Source: Mycolicibacterium fortuitum subsp. fortuitum
Lineage (GTDB): Bacteria > Actinomycetota > Actinomycetes > Mycobacteriales > Mycobacteriaceae
Reading direction: 5' to 3'
Assembly (NCBI RefSeq): GCF_022179545.1
Contig: NZ_AP025518.1
Coordinates: forward strand, 1,488,001-1,552,000
Length of the DNA stretch: 64,000 nt
Both the position numbers and the translations under genes were made by a program. The notes below the pieces were generated by a model, which was given only the letters and a program-made list of their open reading frames with translations, made no database searches and was not told the origin of the DNA. Positions 16,633 through 27,658 of the stretch are shown here, piece by piece (the first letter of the stretch is position 1; the number at the start of each line of letters is the position of its first letter).

Positions 16633-17396
16633 CCGAAGCTGTCCGGGTCGAACGCAACGGTGCGGTGACCACGGTGATCATCGACCGTCCGCATGCCCGC
16701 AATGCGGTCGACGGACCCACTGCTGCGGCCCTTTTCGCGGCATTCGAGCAGTTCGACGCAGATGAGGACGCAGCGGTCGCGGTGCTGACCGGGGCCGGTG
16801 GAAATTTCTGCGCCGGTGCAGACCTCAAAGCTTTCGGCACACCTCGGGTGAACCGGTTGGACCCCTCTGGGCCCGGACCGATGGGGCCGAGCCGGATGGT
16901 GTTGTCCAAGCCCGTGATCGCGGCGATCAGCGGTTACGCCGTGGCCGGTGGTCTGGAGCTGGCCCTGTGGTGTGACCTGCGGGTGGTCGAGGAGGACTCT
17001 GTGCTCGGCGTGTTCTGCCGCCGGTGGGGGGTACCACTGATCGACGGCGGCACCGTCCGGTTGCCCCGCCTGATCGGGCAGAGCCGGGCCATGGACCTGA
17101 TCCTGACCGGGCGCGCCGTCGATGCCGCCGAAGCCCATGCGATCGGCCTGGCCAACCGGGTGGTGCCGAAAGGTCAGGCGCGCCGGCATGCTGAAGAGCT
17201 TGCCGGCGAACTTTCCCGGCTACCGCAGCAATGCCTGCGGGCCGATCGGCTCTCGGCTCTGCATCAGTGGGGTGAATCCGAGCAGGCGGCAATGGAATTC
17301 GAGTTCGCCAGCATCGAGCGGGTGGCCAGTGAGGCGGCCGAGGGCGCCGGCCGGTTCGCCGGGGGAGCGGGCCGGCACGGCGCCAGTGCGAGCTGA
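16629..17396 (+). CDS. echA5: Enoyl-CoA hydratase
   Basis: A 255-residue crotonase, GTG start overlapping the paaX stop (GTGA). Oxyanion-hole segments GGNFCAGADLKAF and AISGYAVAGGLELAL are intact, and the catalytic-loop region RRWGVPLIDGGTVRLPRL is typical. It is the last gene of the fadE8 operon, matches M. tuberculosis EchA5 (Rv0675), and converges on the DUF3060 gene that follows directly. The mmpS5/mmpL5/Rv0678 efflux genes that follow echA5 in M. tuberculosis are not here. Confidence 0.88.
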   Translation: MTEAVRVERNGAVTTVIIDRPHARNAVDGPTAAALFAAFEQFDADEDAAVAVLTGAGGNFCAGADLKAFGTPRVNRLDPSGPGPMGPSRMVLSKPVIAAISGYAVAGGLELALWCDLRVVEEDSVLGVFCRRWGVPLIDGGTVRLPRLIGQSRAMDLILTGRAVDAAEAHAIGLANRVVPKGQARRHAEELAGELSRLPQQCLRADRLSALHQWGESEQAAMEFEFASIERVASEAAEGAGRFAGGAGRHGASAS

Positions 17397-17813
17397 CTAG
17401 CCCTTGCTGACCTTGTTGTTACTGCCGGTGTTGTTGACCTTCGGGTCACCCGCCGCGTAGCTCACGGTGTTGTTCAGCCCGATGATGGTCAGTGTCTTGT
17501 CGATCCGCTCGAAGGTGACCTTGTTGTCGGATCCGCCGATGTTCACATTGGCGCAGGTGCCCTTGACCGTCAGCGTGTTGTTGGTGCCCCCGACCGTGAG
17601 TGACTTGCCGTCGGCGCAGTCGATGTCGGTCGTGGTGCCCACGGACATGTAGTTGATGGTGTTGCCGACCTCGACGTTGACCCCGGATTGTCCGGCGGTG
17701 GCGCTCGGGGTGTTGGTATCCGAGCTTTCAGAACCGCAGGCCGCCAGGCTGAGTGCCGCGGCGATTGCGCCGGCTCCGACGATCAGCTCGGTGTGGGGGA
17801 AACGGGTGCGCAC
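17397..17813 (-). CDS. DUF3060 lipoprotein
   Basis: A 138-residue secreted protein with a lipobox (LSLAAC, Cys around residue 26) after a hydrophobic signal, so it is probably lipid-anchored outside the membrane. The mature part is rich in Thr, Asn, Gly and Val, with a repeating pattern (VGNTINYMSVG, VGGTNNTLTVKG, IGGSDNKVTF, IGLNNTVSYAAG). That pattern suggests a beta-solenoid typical of DUF3060. Function is unknown. It is the second of two tandem DUF3060 genes on this strand, in the place of Rv0679c-Rv0680c. Confidence 0.82.
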   Translation of the reverse strand: MRTRFPHTELIVGAGAIAAALSLAACGSESSDTNTPSATAGQSGVNVEVGNTINYMSVGTTTDIDCADGKSLTVGGTNNTLTVKGTCANVNIGGSDNKVTFERIDKTLTIIGLNNTVSYAAGDPKVNNTGSNNKVSKG

Positions 17814-17842
17814 GTTTTCTCTGCTTTCTTCGTCAGGCTTCG

Positions 17843-18220
17843 TCAGGCGGGGACGCGGCTGATCTGGTTGGTCATCCCCAGTTCGCGGCCTCGGTCGACG
17901 ACGATCGGATCGCCGTTCTTGTAGAACACGGTCTGGTCATAGCCGTACACGGTGACGTCGTTGATGACGTTGTCGACGACGATGACGTTGGACGACCCCT
18001 GCACGGCCACGCCCCAGCAGGTCCCCAACGCATTGACCCGGATACCGGTTCCGTTGACGAACAGCGTGGCGTTGTTGCAGTCGATGGTCTGTTCGATGCC
18101 CTGCCCGGTGATGGTGGTGTCACCGTTCTTGGCTGCCGCGCCGGGGGCACCGACGGTCAGCGCCAACGGCAACGCGAGCAGTCCGGCAGTCAGTATCCGG
18201 CCGACAGCTGTCCAATTCAC
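17843..18220 (-). CDS. DUF3060 secreted protein
   Basis: 125 residues from a GTG at 18220, chosen because GGAAGGGGAT lies just upstream; a longer frame to 18289 lacks a good ribosome site. A signal peptide (GRILTAGLLALPLALTVGAPGAAA) without lipobox cysteine precedes a short mature domain with repeats such as ITGQGIEQTIDCNNATLFVNG and VQGSSNVIVVDN. It is a paralogue of the lipoprotein 29 bases downstream and likely co-transcribed with it. Two Cys residues in the mature part could form a disulfide. Confidence 0.78.
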   Translation of the reverse strand: MNWTAVGRILTAGLLALPLALTVGAPGAAAKNGDTTITGQGIEQTIDCNNATLFVNGTGIRVNALGTCWGVAVQGSSNVIVVDNVINDVTVYGYDQTVFYKNGDPIVVDRGRELGMTNQISRVPA

Positions 18221-18352
18221 GGTGAGATCCCCTTCCGGTCCGCTGCGAGAAGAGTACGTGGCGCGCTCGCCGTGTCGGCAAGTGTTCATCAGTTTGACGG
18301 GCGGTTACCGACAGGTCGCGTGCGCTGCCGGTGCTCGGTACCGTATTCAGCA

Positions 18353-18937
18353 ATGCGTCGGTGTGTTGTTCAGGCTGCTGCCGTGGCGGTCACAGCCGTG
18401 GTGACCGTCGCGGGGTGTTCGCACACCATCGACGGGGCTGCCCAGCGCGCATCGGCCGACAGTCAAGATCCCGACCGCAGTTTCGGGTATGTCGACGACC
18501 GGTGCGGGCTGTTGGCCGACAGCACGATCCAGGAGATCCTGGCCGCCGACAATCTGGTGCGCCCGTACAGCGGAGCGGTCTGCCAGTACGTGTTGTCGCG
18601 TAAGGCGCGGCCCGCTGCCGAGCCGGGTTCGGACTCCCTCGCGATGCTCGACGTGATCTTCTCCTGGTTCGAGAAGGGTTCCCTGGAACGGGAGCGAGCG
18701 GTCTCCCGCAGCCGTGACGCGGAGATCACCGACACCGTCGTCGAGCGGCATCAGGCGTTTCTCGCGCGCCGCGATGTCACCGGCGCCTCGTGTTCGGCGA
18801 CGGCTTCGGCGGGGTCGGGTGTGATCAGTTGGTGGGTGCAGTTCCGCGCGGCGGGTGCGGCCGGATCTGCCGCCAAGGGCGACCCGTGCCAGGACGCCAA
18901 GAAGCTGTTGTCGGCCACCCTTCAATCGGAGCTCTGA
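18353..18937 (+). CDS. DUF3558-type lipoprotein
   Basis: A 194-residue probable lipoprotein: MRRCVVQAAAVAVTAVVTV signal and lipobox VAGC (Cys about residue 22). The mature part resembles DUF3558 proteins, with a DDRCGLLADSTIQEIL segment, a cysteine in AVCQYV, one in GASCSAT and a late CQDAKKLL. These may form disulfides outside the cell. It is divergent from the DUF3060 pair and two bases from the next DUF3558 gene. Function unknown. Confidence 0.75.
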   Translation: MRRCVVQAAAVAVTAVVTVAGCSHTIDGAAQRASADSQDPDRSFGYVDDRCGLLADSTIQEILAADNLVRPYSGAVCQYVLSRKARPAAEPGSDSLAMLDVIFSWFEKGSLERERAVSRSRDAEITDTVVERHQAFLARRDVTGASCSATASAGSGVISWWVQFRAAGAAGSAAKGDPCQDAKKLLSATLQSEL

Positions 18938-18939
18938 CC

Positions 18940-19470
18940 GTGGCGCACCGTCACCTCGCATCGAGGTATGTGATCCTCGCCGTGGCAGCAGGCGCGCTGC
19001 TCGCGGCGTGCGGGTCGACAGATGAGCCGGCTGCTCCCGACTCGGTGCCCGTCGGCGGCGGCTTTCACGGGGCGGACTGCAACGGCGTCACCGACGCCGA
19101 CATCGCCGATGCGGTCGGATCCTCGATGTTCACCAAGGCGGTGGTCAGCGACACCGGGTGTTTCTGGCAGGAGAATTCGGTGCTGGGGACCTTCGGTGCC
19201 GGTATGGGCATCTCCACCTGGTGGTACCGGGGCAGTGACATGGACACCGAACGGACTCTGGAGACCCGGGCCGGTCGGACGCTGACCGAGTTGTCGATCG
19301 ACGGGAACAAGGGATTCCGGGCGGCCGACTCGAATGTGTGCAGCATCTATGTGACCAAGGGTGAGGATGTCATCACGTGGTCGATTCAGACGATGAATCC
19401 GGCCACGCTGCCCGATCTGTGTCAGGTGACGGAGAAACTCGCCAGGCTCAGTCAGGGCCGGGTCAACTGA
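18940..19470 (+). CDS. DUF3558-type lipoprotein
   Basis: 176 residues from GTG 18940, two bases after the previous stop. Signal sequence followed by lipobox LAAC (Cys about residue 22). The mature domain (GADCNGVTDADIADAVGSS, GCFWQENSV, NVCSIYVTKGED, DLCQVTEKLARL) shows the four-cysteine layout of DUF3558. It is a diverged paralogue of the preceding gene, so the pair looks like an old tandem duplication. Probably cell-envelope anchored, role unknown. Confidence 0.75.
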   Translation: MAHRHLASRYVILAVAAGALLAACGSTDEPAAPDSVPVGGGFHGADCNGVTDADIADAVGSSMFTKAVVSDTGCFWQENSVLGTFGAGMGISTWWYRGSDMDTERTLETRAGRTLTELSIDGNKGFRAADSNVCSIYVTKGEDVITWSIQTMNPATLPDLCQVTEKLARLSQGRVN

Positions 19471-19550
19471 TCTGCGCTGTCTGAGGGGCTACAGTTTCAC
19501 GGCGACCCCAACGGCGGCGTCAATCACATCGACTCGAAGGCAGTGCGTAC

Positions 19551-20174
19551 ATGTCAGCTCGGCCGGAGCCACAGGCGGCTGGCACCCGACGGTCCCAGTC
19601 GCGGCCGGCGCGGACCACCAAGCTCAGCCGTGAGGCCATCGTCAATGCGGCGTTGACGTTCCTGGACCGGGAGGGCTGGGACGCGCTGACCATCAATGCG
19701 CTGGCCAATCAGCTCGGCACGAAGGGCCCGTCGCTCTACAACCACGTCGACAGCCTCGACGATCTGCGGCGTACCGTCCGGATGCGCGTGATCGACGACA
19801 TCATCGAGATGCTCAACACCGTCGGTGCGGGTCGCACCCGCGACGACGCGGTTTCGGTGATGGCCAGTGCCTACCGCAGCTACGCGCACCACCATCCCGG
19901 TCGCTACTCGGCATTCACCCGGATGCCGTTCGGCGGGGACGACCCCGAGTACTCGGCTGCCACCAGAGCGGCCGCCGGACCCGTGATCCAGGTGCTGGCG
20001 TCCTATGGGTTGGAGGGCGAGGACGCCTTCTATGCCGCACTGCAGTTCTGGTCGGCTCTGCACGGCTTCGTACTGCTGGAAATGACCGGTGTGATGGACG
20101 ACATCGACACCGATGCGGTGTTCACCGATATGCTGCGACGGTTGGCCTCTGGTATGGGGCAACTCGGGTCGTAG
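19551..20174 (+). CDS. TetR-family regulator
   Basis: 207 residues, ATG 19551. The N-terminal helix-turn-helix is at about residues 25-70 (REAIVNAALTFLDREGWDAL...GTKGPSLYNHVDSLDDL). The ligand domain resembles the TetR_C_33/WHG type (YRSYAHHHPGRYSAFTRMP). It occupies the position of Rv0681, upstream of rpsL and in the same direction. Target and ligand are unknown. Confidence 0.85.
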   Translation: MSARPEPQAAGTRRSQSRPARTTKLSREAIVNAALTFLDREGWDALTINALANQLGTKGPSLYNHVDSLDDLRRTVRMRVIDDIIEMLNTVGAGRTRDDAVSVMASAYRSYAHHHPGRYSAFTRMPFGGDDPEYSAATRAAAGPVIQVLASYGLEGEDAFYAALQFWSALHGFVLLEMTGVMDDIDTDAVFTDMLRRLASGMGQLGS

Positions 20175-20208
20175 CGTCTGACCTGGGATTAGGTCGTTGC
20201 TAGCGGGT

Positions 20209-20238
20209 TTGGTTCGGCGCGGCCAGCCCTGGTATTGT
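20209..20238 (+). promoter_or_regulatory. Candidate rpsL operon promoter
   Basis: TTGGTT at 20209-20214 and TATTGT at 20233-20238 with an 18-bp spacer, a sigma-A-like pair. It implies a leader of roughly 210 bases before rpsL. The 279-bp gap after the TetR gene shows no coding sequence. Confidence 0.55.
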
Positions 20239-20453
20239 GGTAGATCGTGCCTGGCCGGAAGGCGCATGCTGGCTGAGTGTTTCGCAAGCGTGCCCGCACG
20301 CCGGGCCAATTTGCATGTCTATCACGCATCGGAATTCCACCGGTGTAAGAACGTGCGACACGCCCGGGCGCGGGGTACGCGGTCGGGGGATAACTGCAGT
20401 ACAGAGACTTAGAACAGCAAAAAGCAGCAGAGCAACACAGAGAAAGCCGGTAC

Positions 20454-20828
20454 ATGCCAACCATCAACCAGCTGGTCCGCAAGGGTCGCCGCGACAAGGT
20501 CGCGAAGGTCAAGACCGCGGCCCTCAAGGGCAGCCCGCAGCGCCGTGGCGTGTGCACCCGCGTGTACACCACCACCCCGAAGAAGCCGAACTCGGCGCTT
20601 CGCAAGGTCGCCCGCGTGAAGCTGACCAGCGGCGTTGAGGTCACCGCGTACATCCCCGGCGAGGGTCACAACCTGCAGGAGCACTCGATGGTGCTGGTGC
20701 GTGGCGGTCGTGTGAAGGACCTCCCCGGTGTCCGTTACAAGATCATCCGCGGGTCGCTCGACACCCAGGGTGTCAAGAACCGCAAGCAGGCCCGTAGCCG
20801 CTACGGCGCCAAGAAGGAGAAGAGCTGA
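20454..20828 (+). CDS. rpsL: 30S ribosomal protein S12
   Basis: 124 residues, first gene of the streptomycin operon. S12 sits at the decoding centre. The two residues whose change gives high-level streptomycin resistance are wild type: K43 in [10 protein letters not shown] and K88 in GRVKDLPG. The stop overlaps the rpsG start by one base (TGATG). Confidence 0.98.
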   Translation: MPTINQLVRKGRRDKVAKVKTAALKGSPQRRGVCTRVYTTTPKKPNSALRKVARVKLTSGVEVTAYIPGEGHNLQEHSMVLVRGGRVKDLPGVRYKIIRGSLDTQGVKNRKQARSRYGAKKEKS

Positions 20829-21298
20829 TGCCGCGCAAGGGTCCCGCGCCGAAGCGTCCGTTGGTCAACGATCCGGTCTACGGGTCGCAGCTGGTCACCC
20901 AGCTGGTCAACAAGGTTCTGCTGGACGGCAAGAAGTCACTGGCCGAGCGCATTGTCTACGGTGCGCTGGAGCAGGCTCGCGACAAGACCGGCACCGACCC
21001 GGTCGTCACCCTCAAGCGCGCGCTCGACAACGTCAAGCCCGCGCTCGAGGTGCGCAGCCGCCGCGTCGGTGGTGCCACCTACCAGGTTCCGGTCGAGGTT
21101 CGTCCCGATCGTTCGACCACCCTCGCCCTGCGTTGGCTGGTCAGCTTCTCCAAAGCCCGCCGTGAAAAGACCATGATCGAGCGCCTCGCCAACGAGATCC
21201 TGGATGCGAGCAACGGCCTCGGTGCCGCTGTGAAGCGTCGTGAGGACACTCACAAGATGGCCGAAGCGAACCGGGCTTTCGCGCACTACCGCTGGTGA
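20828..21298 (+). CDS. rpsG: 30S ribosomal protein S7
   Basis: 156 residues, ATG overlapping the rpsL stop, so coupled translation is expected. The sequence from [10 protein letters not shown] to the C-terminal [15 protein letters not shown] is that of actinobacterial S7, which binds the 3' major domain of 16S rRNA and nucleates the 30S head. fusA follows after 87 bases. Confidence 0.98.
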   Translation: MPRKGPAPKRPLVNDPVYGSQLVTQLVNKVLLDGKKSLAERIVYGALEQARDKTGTDPVVTLKRALDNVKPALEVRSRRVGGATYQVPVEVRPDRSTTLALRWLVSFSKARREKTMIERLANEILDASNGLGAAVKRREDTHKMAEANRAFAHYRW

Positions 21299-21385
21299 CA
21301 CCCGCGCCCGGCATCCAGCGTCGGGTGCCGGTAAGCGCGCAATCGAACACCTAATCAAGCAAGCGAAAGAGTTGGGAAGACTTCC

Positions 21386-23488
21386 GTGGCACAGGACGTG
21401 CTGACTGACCTGAACAAGGTCCGCAACATCGGCATCATGGCGCACATCGACGCCGGCAAGACGACGACGACAGAGCGCATCCTCTATTACACCGGCGTCA
21501 ACTACAAGATCGGTGAGACGCACGACGGTGCCTCGACCACCGACTGGATGGAGCAGGAGCAGGAGCGTGGTATCACCATCACCTCCGCAGCCGTCACCTG
21601 TTTCTGGAACAACAACCAGATCAACATCATCGACACCCCCGGGCACGTCGACTTCACCGTCGAGGTGGAGCGTTCGCTCCGTGTCCTCGATGGCGCTGTC
21701 GCAGTGTTCGACGGCAAAGAGGGTGTTGAGCCCCAGTCCGAGCAGGTGTGGCGTCAGGCCGACAAGTACGACGTGCCCCGGATCTGCTTCGTCAACAAGA
21801 TGGACAAGCTCGGTGCGGACTTCTACTTCACCGTGCAGACCATCAAGGACCGCCTCGGCGCCAAGCCGCTGGTGATCCAGCTGCCGATCGGTGCCGAGAA
21901 CGACTTCGAGGGCATCGTCGACCTGGTCGAGATGAAAGCCAAGGTGTGGCGCGGCGAGACCAAGCTCGGCGAGAGCTACGAGACTGTCGACATCCCGGCC
22001 GATCTGGCCGAGAAGGCTGAGCAGTACCGCAGCGAGCTGCTGGATACGGTTGCCGAGACCGACGAGGCGCTTCTGGAGAAGTACCTCGGCGGCGAAGAGC
22101 TCACCATCGACGAGATCAAGGGCGCCATCCGCAAGCTCACCGTGAGCAGCGAGCTGTACCCGGTGCTGTGCGGCAGCGCGTTCAAGAACAAGGGTGTGCA
22201 GCCGATGCTGGACGCCGTCATCGATTACCTGCCTTCGCCGCTGGATGTCGAGTCCGTCAAGGGCCACGTCCCCGGCAAGGAGGACGAAGAGGTTCTGCGC
22301 AAGCCGTCGGTCGACGAGCCGTTCGCCGCGCTGGCCTTCAAGATCGCCGTGCACCCCTTCTTCGGCAAGCTCACCTATGTCCGCGTGTACTCGGGCAAGG
22401 TTGAGTCCGGTGCCCAGGTCGTCAACGCCACCAAGGGCAAGAAGGAACGTCTGGGCAAGCTGTTCCAGATGCACGCCAACAAGGAGAACCCGGTCGAGTC
22501 GGCGTCGGCTGGTCACATCTACGCCGTGATCGGTCTGAAGGACACCACCACCGGTGACACCCTGTGCGATCCGAACCAGCAGGTCGTCCTGGAGTCGATG
22601 ACCTTCCCGGATCCGGTCATCGAGGTGGCCATCGAGCCCAAGACCAAGAGTGACCAGGAGAAGCTGGGCACCGCGATCCAGAAGCTCGCCGAAGAGGACC
22701 CGACCTTCAAGGTGCACCTGGACCAGGAAACCGGCCAGACCGTCATCGGCGGCATGGGCGAGCTGCACCTGGACATCCTGGTGGACCGCATGCGTCGCGA
22801 GTTCAAGGTCGAGGCCAACGTCGGCAAGCCGCAGGTTGCCTACCGCGAGACCATCCGCCGCAAGGTGGAGAAGGTCGAGTTCACCCACAAGAAGCAGACG
22901 GGTGGATCCGGCCAGTTCGCGAAGGTGCTCATCGACCTCGAGCCGTTCGTCGGCGAGGACGGTGCCACCTACGAGTTCGAGAACAAGGTCACCGGTGGCC
23001 GCATCCCGCGCGAGTACATCCCGTCGGTGGATGCCGGTGCGCAGGACGCCATGCAGTACGGCGTGCTGGCCGGCTACCCGCTGGTGAACCTGAAGGTGAC
23101 CCTGCTCGACGGCGCCTACCACGAGGTCGACTCCTCGGAAATGGCGTTCAAGGTTGCGGGTTCGCAGGTTCTGAAGAAGGCCGCGCAGGCAGCTCAGCCG
23201 GTCATCCTCGAACCCATCATGGCTGTCGAGGTCATCACGCCCGAGGATTACATGGGCGATGTGATCGGCGACTTGAACTCCCGCCGTGGCCAGATCCAGG
23301 CCATGGAGGAGCGCAGCGGTGCGCGTGTCGTCAAGGCGCAGGTGCCGCTGTCGGAGATGTTCGGCTACGTCGGCGACCTTCGGTCGAAGACCCAGGGCCG
23401 GGCGAACTACTCCATGGTGTTCGACTCGTACGCCGAAGTGCCGGCGAACGTGTCGAAGGAGATCATCGCGAAGGCCACCGGCCAGTAG
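21386..23488 (+). CDS. fusA: Elongation factor G
   Basis: 700 residues, GTG start. It is the translocation GTPase: G1 [11 protein letters not shown]2 region with RGITI, G3 DTPGHVDF and G4 NKMDKLGAD, followed by domains II-V. The C-terminal part ([24 protein letters not shown]) is complete. It is the canonical fusA of the str operon rather than a FusA2-type paralogue, judged by context and full motif set. Confidence 0.98.
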   Translation: MAQDVLTDLNKVRNIGIMAHIDAGKTTTTERILYYTGVNYKIGETHDGASTTDWMEQEQERGITITSAAVTCFWNNNQINIIDTPGHVDFTVEVERSLRVLDGAVAVFDGKEGVEPQSEQVWRQADKYDVPRICFVNKMDKLGADFYFTVQTIKDRLGAKPLVIQLPIGAENDFEGIVDLVEMKAKVWRGETKLGESYETVDIPADLAEKAEQYRSELLDTVAETDEALLEKYLGGEELTIDEIKGAIRKLTVSSELYPVLCGSAFKNKGVQPMLDAVIDYLPSPLDVESVKGHVPGKEDEEVLRKPSVDEPFAALAFKIAVHPFFGKLTYVRVYSGKVESGAQVVNATKGKKERLGKLFQMHANKENPVESASAGHIYAVIGLKDTTTGDTLCDPNQQVVLESMTFPDPVIEVAIEPKTKSDQEKLGTAIQKLAEEDPTFKVHLDQETGQTVIGGMGELHLDILVDRMRREFKVEANVGKPQVAYRETIRRKVEKVEFTHKKQTGGSGQFAKVLIDLEPFVGEDGATYEFENKVTGGRIPREYIPSVDAGAQDAMQYGVLAGYPLVNLKVTLLDGAYHEVDSSEMAFKVAGSQVLKKAAQAAQPVILEPIMAVEVITPEDYMGDVIGDLNSRRGQIQAMEERSGARVVKAQVPLSEMFGYVGDLRSKTQGRANYSMVFDSYAEVPANVSKEIIAKATGQ

Positions 23489-23569
23489 GTCGGCGGTCGT
23501 CGGGACCACAACTGAAGAATCCAAACCTGCTTTAAACCAAAGCACCAACAAGTCCAGGAGGACACCACA

Positions 23570-24760
23570 GTGGCGAAGGCGAAGTTCGAGCGGACGAAGC
23601 CGCACGTCAACATCGGGACCATCGGTCACGTTGACCACGGCAAGACCACGCTCACCGCAGCAATCACCAAGGTTCTGCACGACAAGTACCCCGATTTGAA
23701 CGAGTCGCGCGCATTCGACCAGATCGACAACGCGCCTGAAGAGCGTCAGCGCGGTATCACCATCAACATCTCGCATGTTGAGTACCAGACCGAGAAGCGC
23801 CACTACGCACACGTGGACGCCCCCGGCCACGCGGACTACATCAAGAACATGATCACCGGTGCCGCCCAGATGGACGGCGCGATCCTGGTGGTCGCCGCGA
23901 CCGACGGCCCGATGCCGCAGACCCGCGAGCACGTGCTGCTCGGCCGTCAGGTGGGTGTGCCCTACATCCTCGTGGCGCTGAACAAGTCGGACATGGTCGA
24001 CGACGAGGAGCTCCTCGAGCTCGTCGAGATGGAGGTCCGCGAACTGCTGGCCGCCCAGGAGTTCGACGAGGACGCCCCGGTCATCCGCGTCTCCGCGCTG
24101 AAGGCGCTGGAGGGTGACCCGAAGTGGGTCAAGTCGGTTGAGGACCTCATGGAGGCCGTCGACGAGTCGATCCCGGATCCGGTTCGCGAGACCGACAAGC
24201 CGTTCCTGATGCCCGTCGAGGACGTCTTCACCATCACCGGTCGTGGCACCGTGGTGACCGGTCGCGTCGAGCGTGGCGTGATCAACGTCAACGAAGAGGT
24301 CGAGATCGTCGGCATCCGCCCGACCACGACCAAGACCACCGTCACCGGTGTGGAAATGTTCCGCAAGCTGCTCGACCAGGGCCAGGCCGGCGACAACGTC
24401 GGTCTGCTGGTTCGTGGCATCAAGCGCGAGGACGTCGAGCGTGGCCAGGTTGTGGTCAAGCCCGGCACCACCACCCCGCACACCGAGTTCGAGGGCAGCG
24501 TCTACATCCTGTCCAAGGACGAGGGCGGCCGCCACACGCCGTTCTTCAACAACTACCGCCCGCAGTTCTACTTCCGTACCACGGACGTGACCGGCGTGGT
24601 GACCCTCCCCGAGGGCACCGAGATGGTGATGCCCGGTGACAACACCGACATCTCCGTCAAGCTGATCCAGCCCGTCGCCATGGACGAGGGCCTGCGCTTC
24701 GCGATCCGCGAGGGTGGCCGTACCGTCGGCGCCGGCCGCGTTACCAAGATCATCAAGTGA
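23570..24760 (+). CDS. tuf: Elongation factor Tu
   Basis: 396 residues, GTG start nine bases after AGGAGGA. It delivers aminoacyl-tRNA to the ribosome. G1 GHVDHGKT, G2 RQRGITI, G3 DAPGHADY and G4 NKSDMVDD are intact, as are domains II and III. It is the last gene of the str operon and is followed by a strong terminator. Confidence 0.98.
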   Translation: MAKAKFERTKPHVNIGTIGHVDHGKTTLTAAITKVLHDKYPDLNESRAFDQIDNAPEERQRGITINISHVEYQTEKRHYAHVDAPGHADYIKNMITGAAQMDGAILVVAATDGPMPQTREHVLLGRQVGVPYILVALNKSDMVDDEELLELVEMEVRELLAAQEFDEDAPVIRVSALKALEGDPKWVKSVEDLMEAVDESIPDPVRETDKPFLMPVEDVFTITGRGTVVTGRVERGVINVNEEVEIVGIRPTTTKTTVTGVEMFRKLLDQGQAGDNVGLLVRGIKREDVERGQVVVKPGTTTPHTEFEGSVYILSKDEGGRHTPFFNNYRPQFYFRTTDVTGVVTLPEGTEMVMPGDNTDISVKLIQPVAMDEGLRFAIREGGRTVGAGRVTKIIK

Positions 24761-24780
24761 TGATCTGACTCTGCACGCGA

Positions 24781-24819
24781 GAGCGGCGCTCACCTTCGGG
24801 TGAGCGCCGCTCTTGTATT
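24781..24819 (+). terminator. Intrinsic terminator after tuf
   Basis: A perfect 14-bp stem (24781-24794 and 24799-24812) with a TTCG tetraloop, followed by TTGTATTT. It ends the rpsL-rpsG-fusA-tuf operon. Confidence 0.93.
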
Positions 24820-24910
24820 TCCGGTGTGTTCCTGCCGGGGAAGCTGTAACGCCTGTGATAGGTGAGACGATCTTCATCGCATAGGTGAGCTACACGGGTT
24901 GGGGACGGAC

Positions 24911-25759
24911 ATGGTACGAGTGCGACGGATTCGGGCATGGGCTTCGGTGGCTTCTGCCGCAGTGCTGGCGGCCACGGCAGTCGGGTTTGCAGCCGGTTCG
25001 GCGCAGGCCGCGCCGGGATGCCCGGACGTGCACTGGATCGGCGTGGCCGGCTCGGGCGAGCGTGACGATCCGACGGTCGATGCCGGAATGGGCCGCGTGG
25101 TCTACAACTCGCTGCAGGACCTGGGCCGATGGGTGCAGCAAGACGGCCGCACCATGACAGCCGAGGCCGTGGTCTACCCGGCCGCACCGGTCCCCGCAGA
25201 CGGTGACCTGCTTGGCTGGGGTGGTTTCATGAGCAGTGTCGATGCCGGAGTGGCGGCGCTGGGGAACCAGTACGCGGCCTTCACCCAGCAGTGCCCGGAC
25301 AGCAAGGTCGTGTTGGCCGGCTACTCGCAGGGCGCGATGGTGGTCCACCGCAATCTGGCCCCGCTGGCGGGCAGCCCGAATCTCGCCGCCGCTCTGCTGG
25401 TCGCCGACGGTGACCGGTTGCCGGCCGATCCGACCGTCAACCTGGGTACCGCCACGGCGAGCACCAGGAAGGGCGTCGCTCAGGACTGGCCCATCCTGGC
25501 CCACGCCCCGGCGCCCCTGACACCGGCGATCGGCAGCCGCACGATCAGCGTGTGCGATCGTGGCGACGCGGTCTGCGACTACGACGAGGACGCCGACGAG
25601 GTGACCGCCACCGCGATCGCGGTGCACACCAGCTACGCCCGGTCCAGCAGCGGCGGATACCGGTGGACCTGGCCGCTGTACCGGATGCTCGGCCCGTCGC
25701 CGGTGCAGCAGCAGACAGTGCCGGTGTCCGGGTCGACGGATGGCGTCGTTCACTCCTGA
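24911..25759 (+). CDS. Secreted cutinase-like esterase
   Basis: 282 residues from ATG 24911 (GGGGAC upstream; a TTG at 24899 is less likely). The signal peptide ends near AQA33. The mature protein follows the cutinase/Culp alpha/beta-hydrolase layout: nucleophile S139 in GYSQG, a probable acid in CDRGDAVCDY and a probable histidine in AVHTSYA. Paired cysteines (C37 and the C in TQQC, and the two in CDRGDAVC) match cutinase disulfides. It probably hydrolyses lipid or polyester esters outside the membrane. It lies alone behind the str terminator. Confidence 0.83.
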   Translation: MVRVRRIRAWASVASAAVLAATAVGFAAGSAQAAPGCPDVHWIGVAGSGERDDPTVDAGMGRVVYNSLQDLGRWVQQDGRTMTAEAVVYPAAPVPADGDLLGWGGFMSSVDAGVAALGNQYAAFTQQCPDSKVVLAGYSQGAMVVHRNLAPLAGSPNLAAALLVADGDRLPADPTVNLGTATASTRKGVAQDWPILAHAPAPLTPAIGSRTISVCDRGDAVCDYDEDADEVTATAIAVHTSYARSSSGGYRWTWPLYRMLGPSPVQQQTVPVSGSTDGVVHS

Positions 25760-25815
25760 ATCGAGCGGTCTCGGGCGCTAATCTGATGGCGCCCGACCGA
25801 CGACAGGAGCTTGTG

Positions 25816-26655
25816 ATGTCCACTTTCTGGCGGTATGTGCGCATCCAGGCCTTCGTGCTGCTGTGTGGCATCGTCGGTCCGATCTTCCTGGCCATCTACT
25901 TCGTCAGCGGTGGCGATCCGATGATGAAGTGGATGTTCTGGATGGGCCTGTTGATCACAGCGATCGACATCTTGATCGCGCTTGGGATCACGGCCGTCGG
26001 GTCGAAGTCTGCGGCGCAGAACGCGAAACTCGAACAGGTCGGTGCACTGGCGCTGGCCCAGGTCACCGGCATCCACGAGACCGGTACCCGCATCAACGAG
26101 CAACCGTTGGTGAAGCTGGATCTGCAGATCTCGGGTCCGGGCATCGCACCGTTCGCCACTCAGGACCGGGTGCTCGCCTCGATGTCGCGACTTCCCATGA
26201 TCACCAACCGCAAGCTGGTCGCACTGGTGGATCCGGCCACCAACGAATACCGGATCGATTGGGAGAGAAGCAGTCTGGTCAGTGGTCTGATGCCTGCGAC
26301 GTTCACGCTCGCCGAGGAGAACAAGACCTACGACCTGACCGGGCAGTCCGGCCCGCTGATGGAGATCCTGCAGATCCTCAAGGCGAACGGCATCGGTATC
26401 AACAACATGGTGGACCTGCGGTCCAACCCGGGCGTCCGTGAGCAGGTCCAGGCCGTCGTGCGGCGTGCGGCGGCTCAGCAGGCCCCGGCTCCGGCACCGG
26501 CGGCGCCCGCTCCTGCGTCGTCGGCTCAGTTCATGGCACCGCCGGCCCCGTCAACCGCGCAACGCCTCCAGGAGTTGGAGACCCTGAGGGCCACGGGTGC
26601 GGTCAGTGAGGACGAGTACGCCGCCAAACGACAGCAGATCATCGCCGACCTCTGA
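25816..26655 (+). CDS. Membrane protein with C-terminal SHOCT motif
   Basis: 279 residues, ATG 25816 after GACAGGAGC. Two N-terminal transmembrane helices (about residues 8-30 and 38-60) anchor a cytoplasmic domain of unknown fold. A Pro/Ala-rich linker follows (about residues 220-245). The last 30 residues (LQELETLRATGAVSEDEYAAKR) form a SHOCT motif, a short helical domain common at the ends of bacterial proteins and thought to mediate oligomerisation. No catalytic residues are recognisable. Confidence 0.75.
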   Translation: MSTFWRYVRIQAFVLLCGIVGPIFLAIYFVSGGDPMMKWMFWMGLLITAIDILIALGITAVGSKSAAQNAKLEQVGALALAQVTGIHETGTRINEQPLVKLDLQISGPGIAPFATQDRVLASMSRLPMITNRKLVALVDPATNEYRIDWERSSLVSGLMPATFTLAEENKTYDLTGQSGPLMEILQILKANGIGINNMVDLRSNPGVREQVQAVVRRAAAQQAPAPAPAAPAPASSAQFMAPPAPSTAQRLQELETLRATGAVSEDEYAAKRQQIIADL

Positions 26656-26777
26656 TCGGGGCCCGACGGACGCGGACAGCCCGCACATGACCTGCCCGAT
26701 CAGGCGGATTCCCATTCACCGGTATGGGCCAGGAACACGTTCTACTTCGGCTGTTAGCCTGTGGCCAGGCTCACTGA

Positions 26778-27644
<867 letters not shown>

Positions 27645-27658
27645 TCTTTCCGGCGCGC

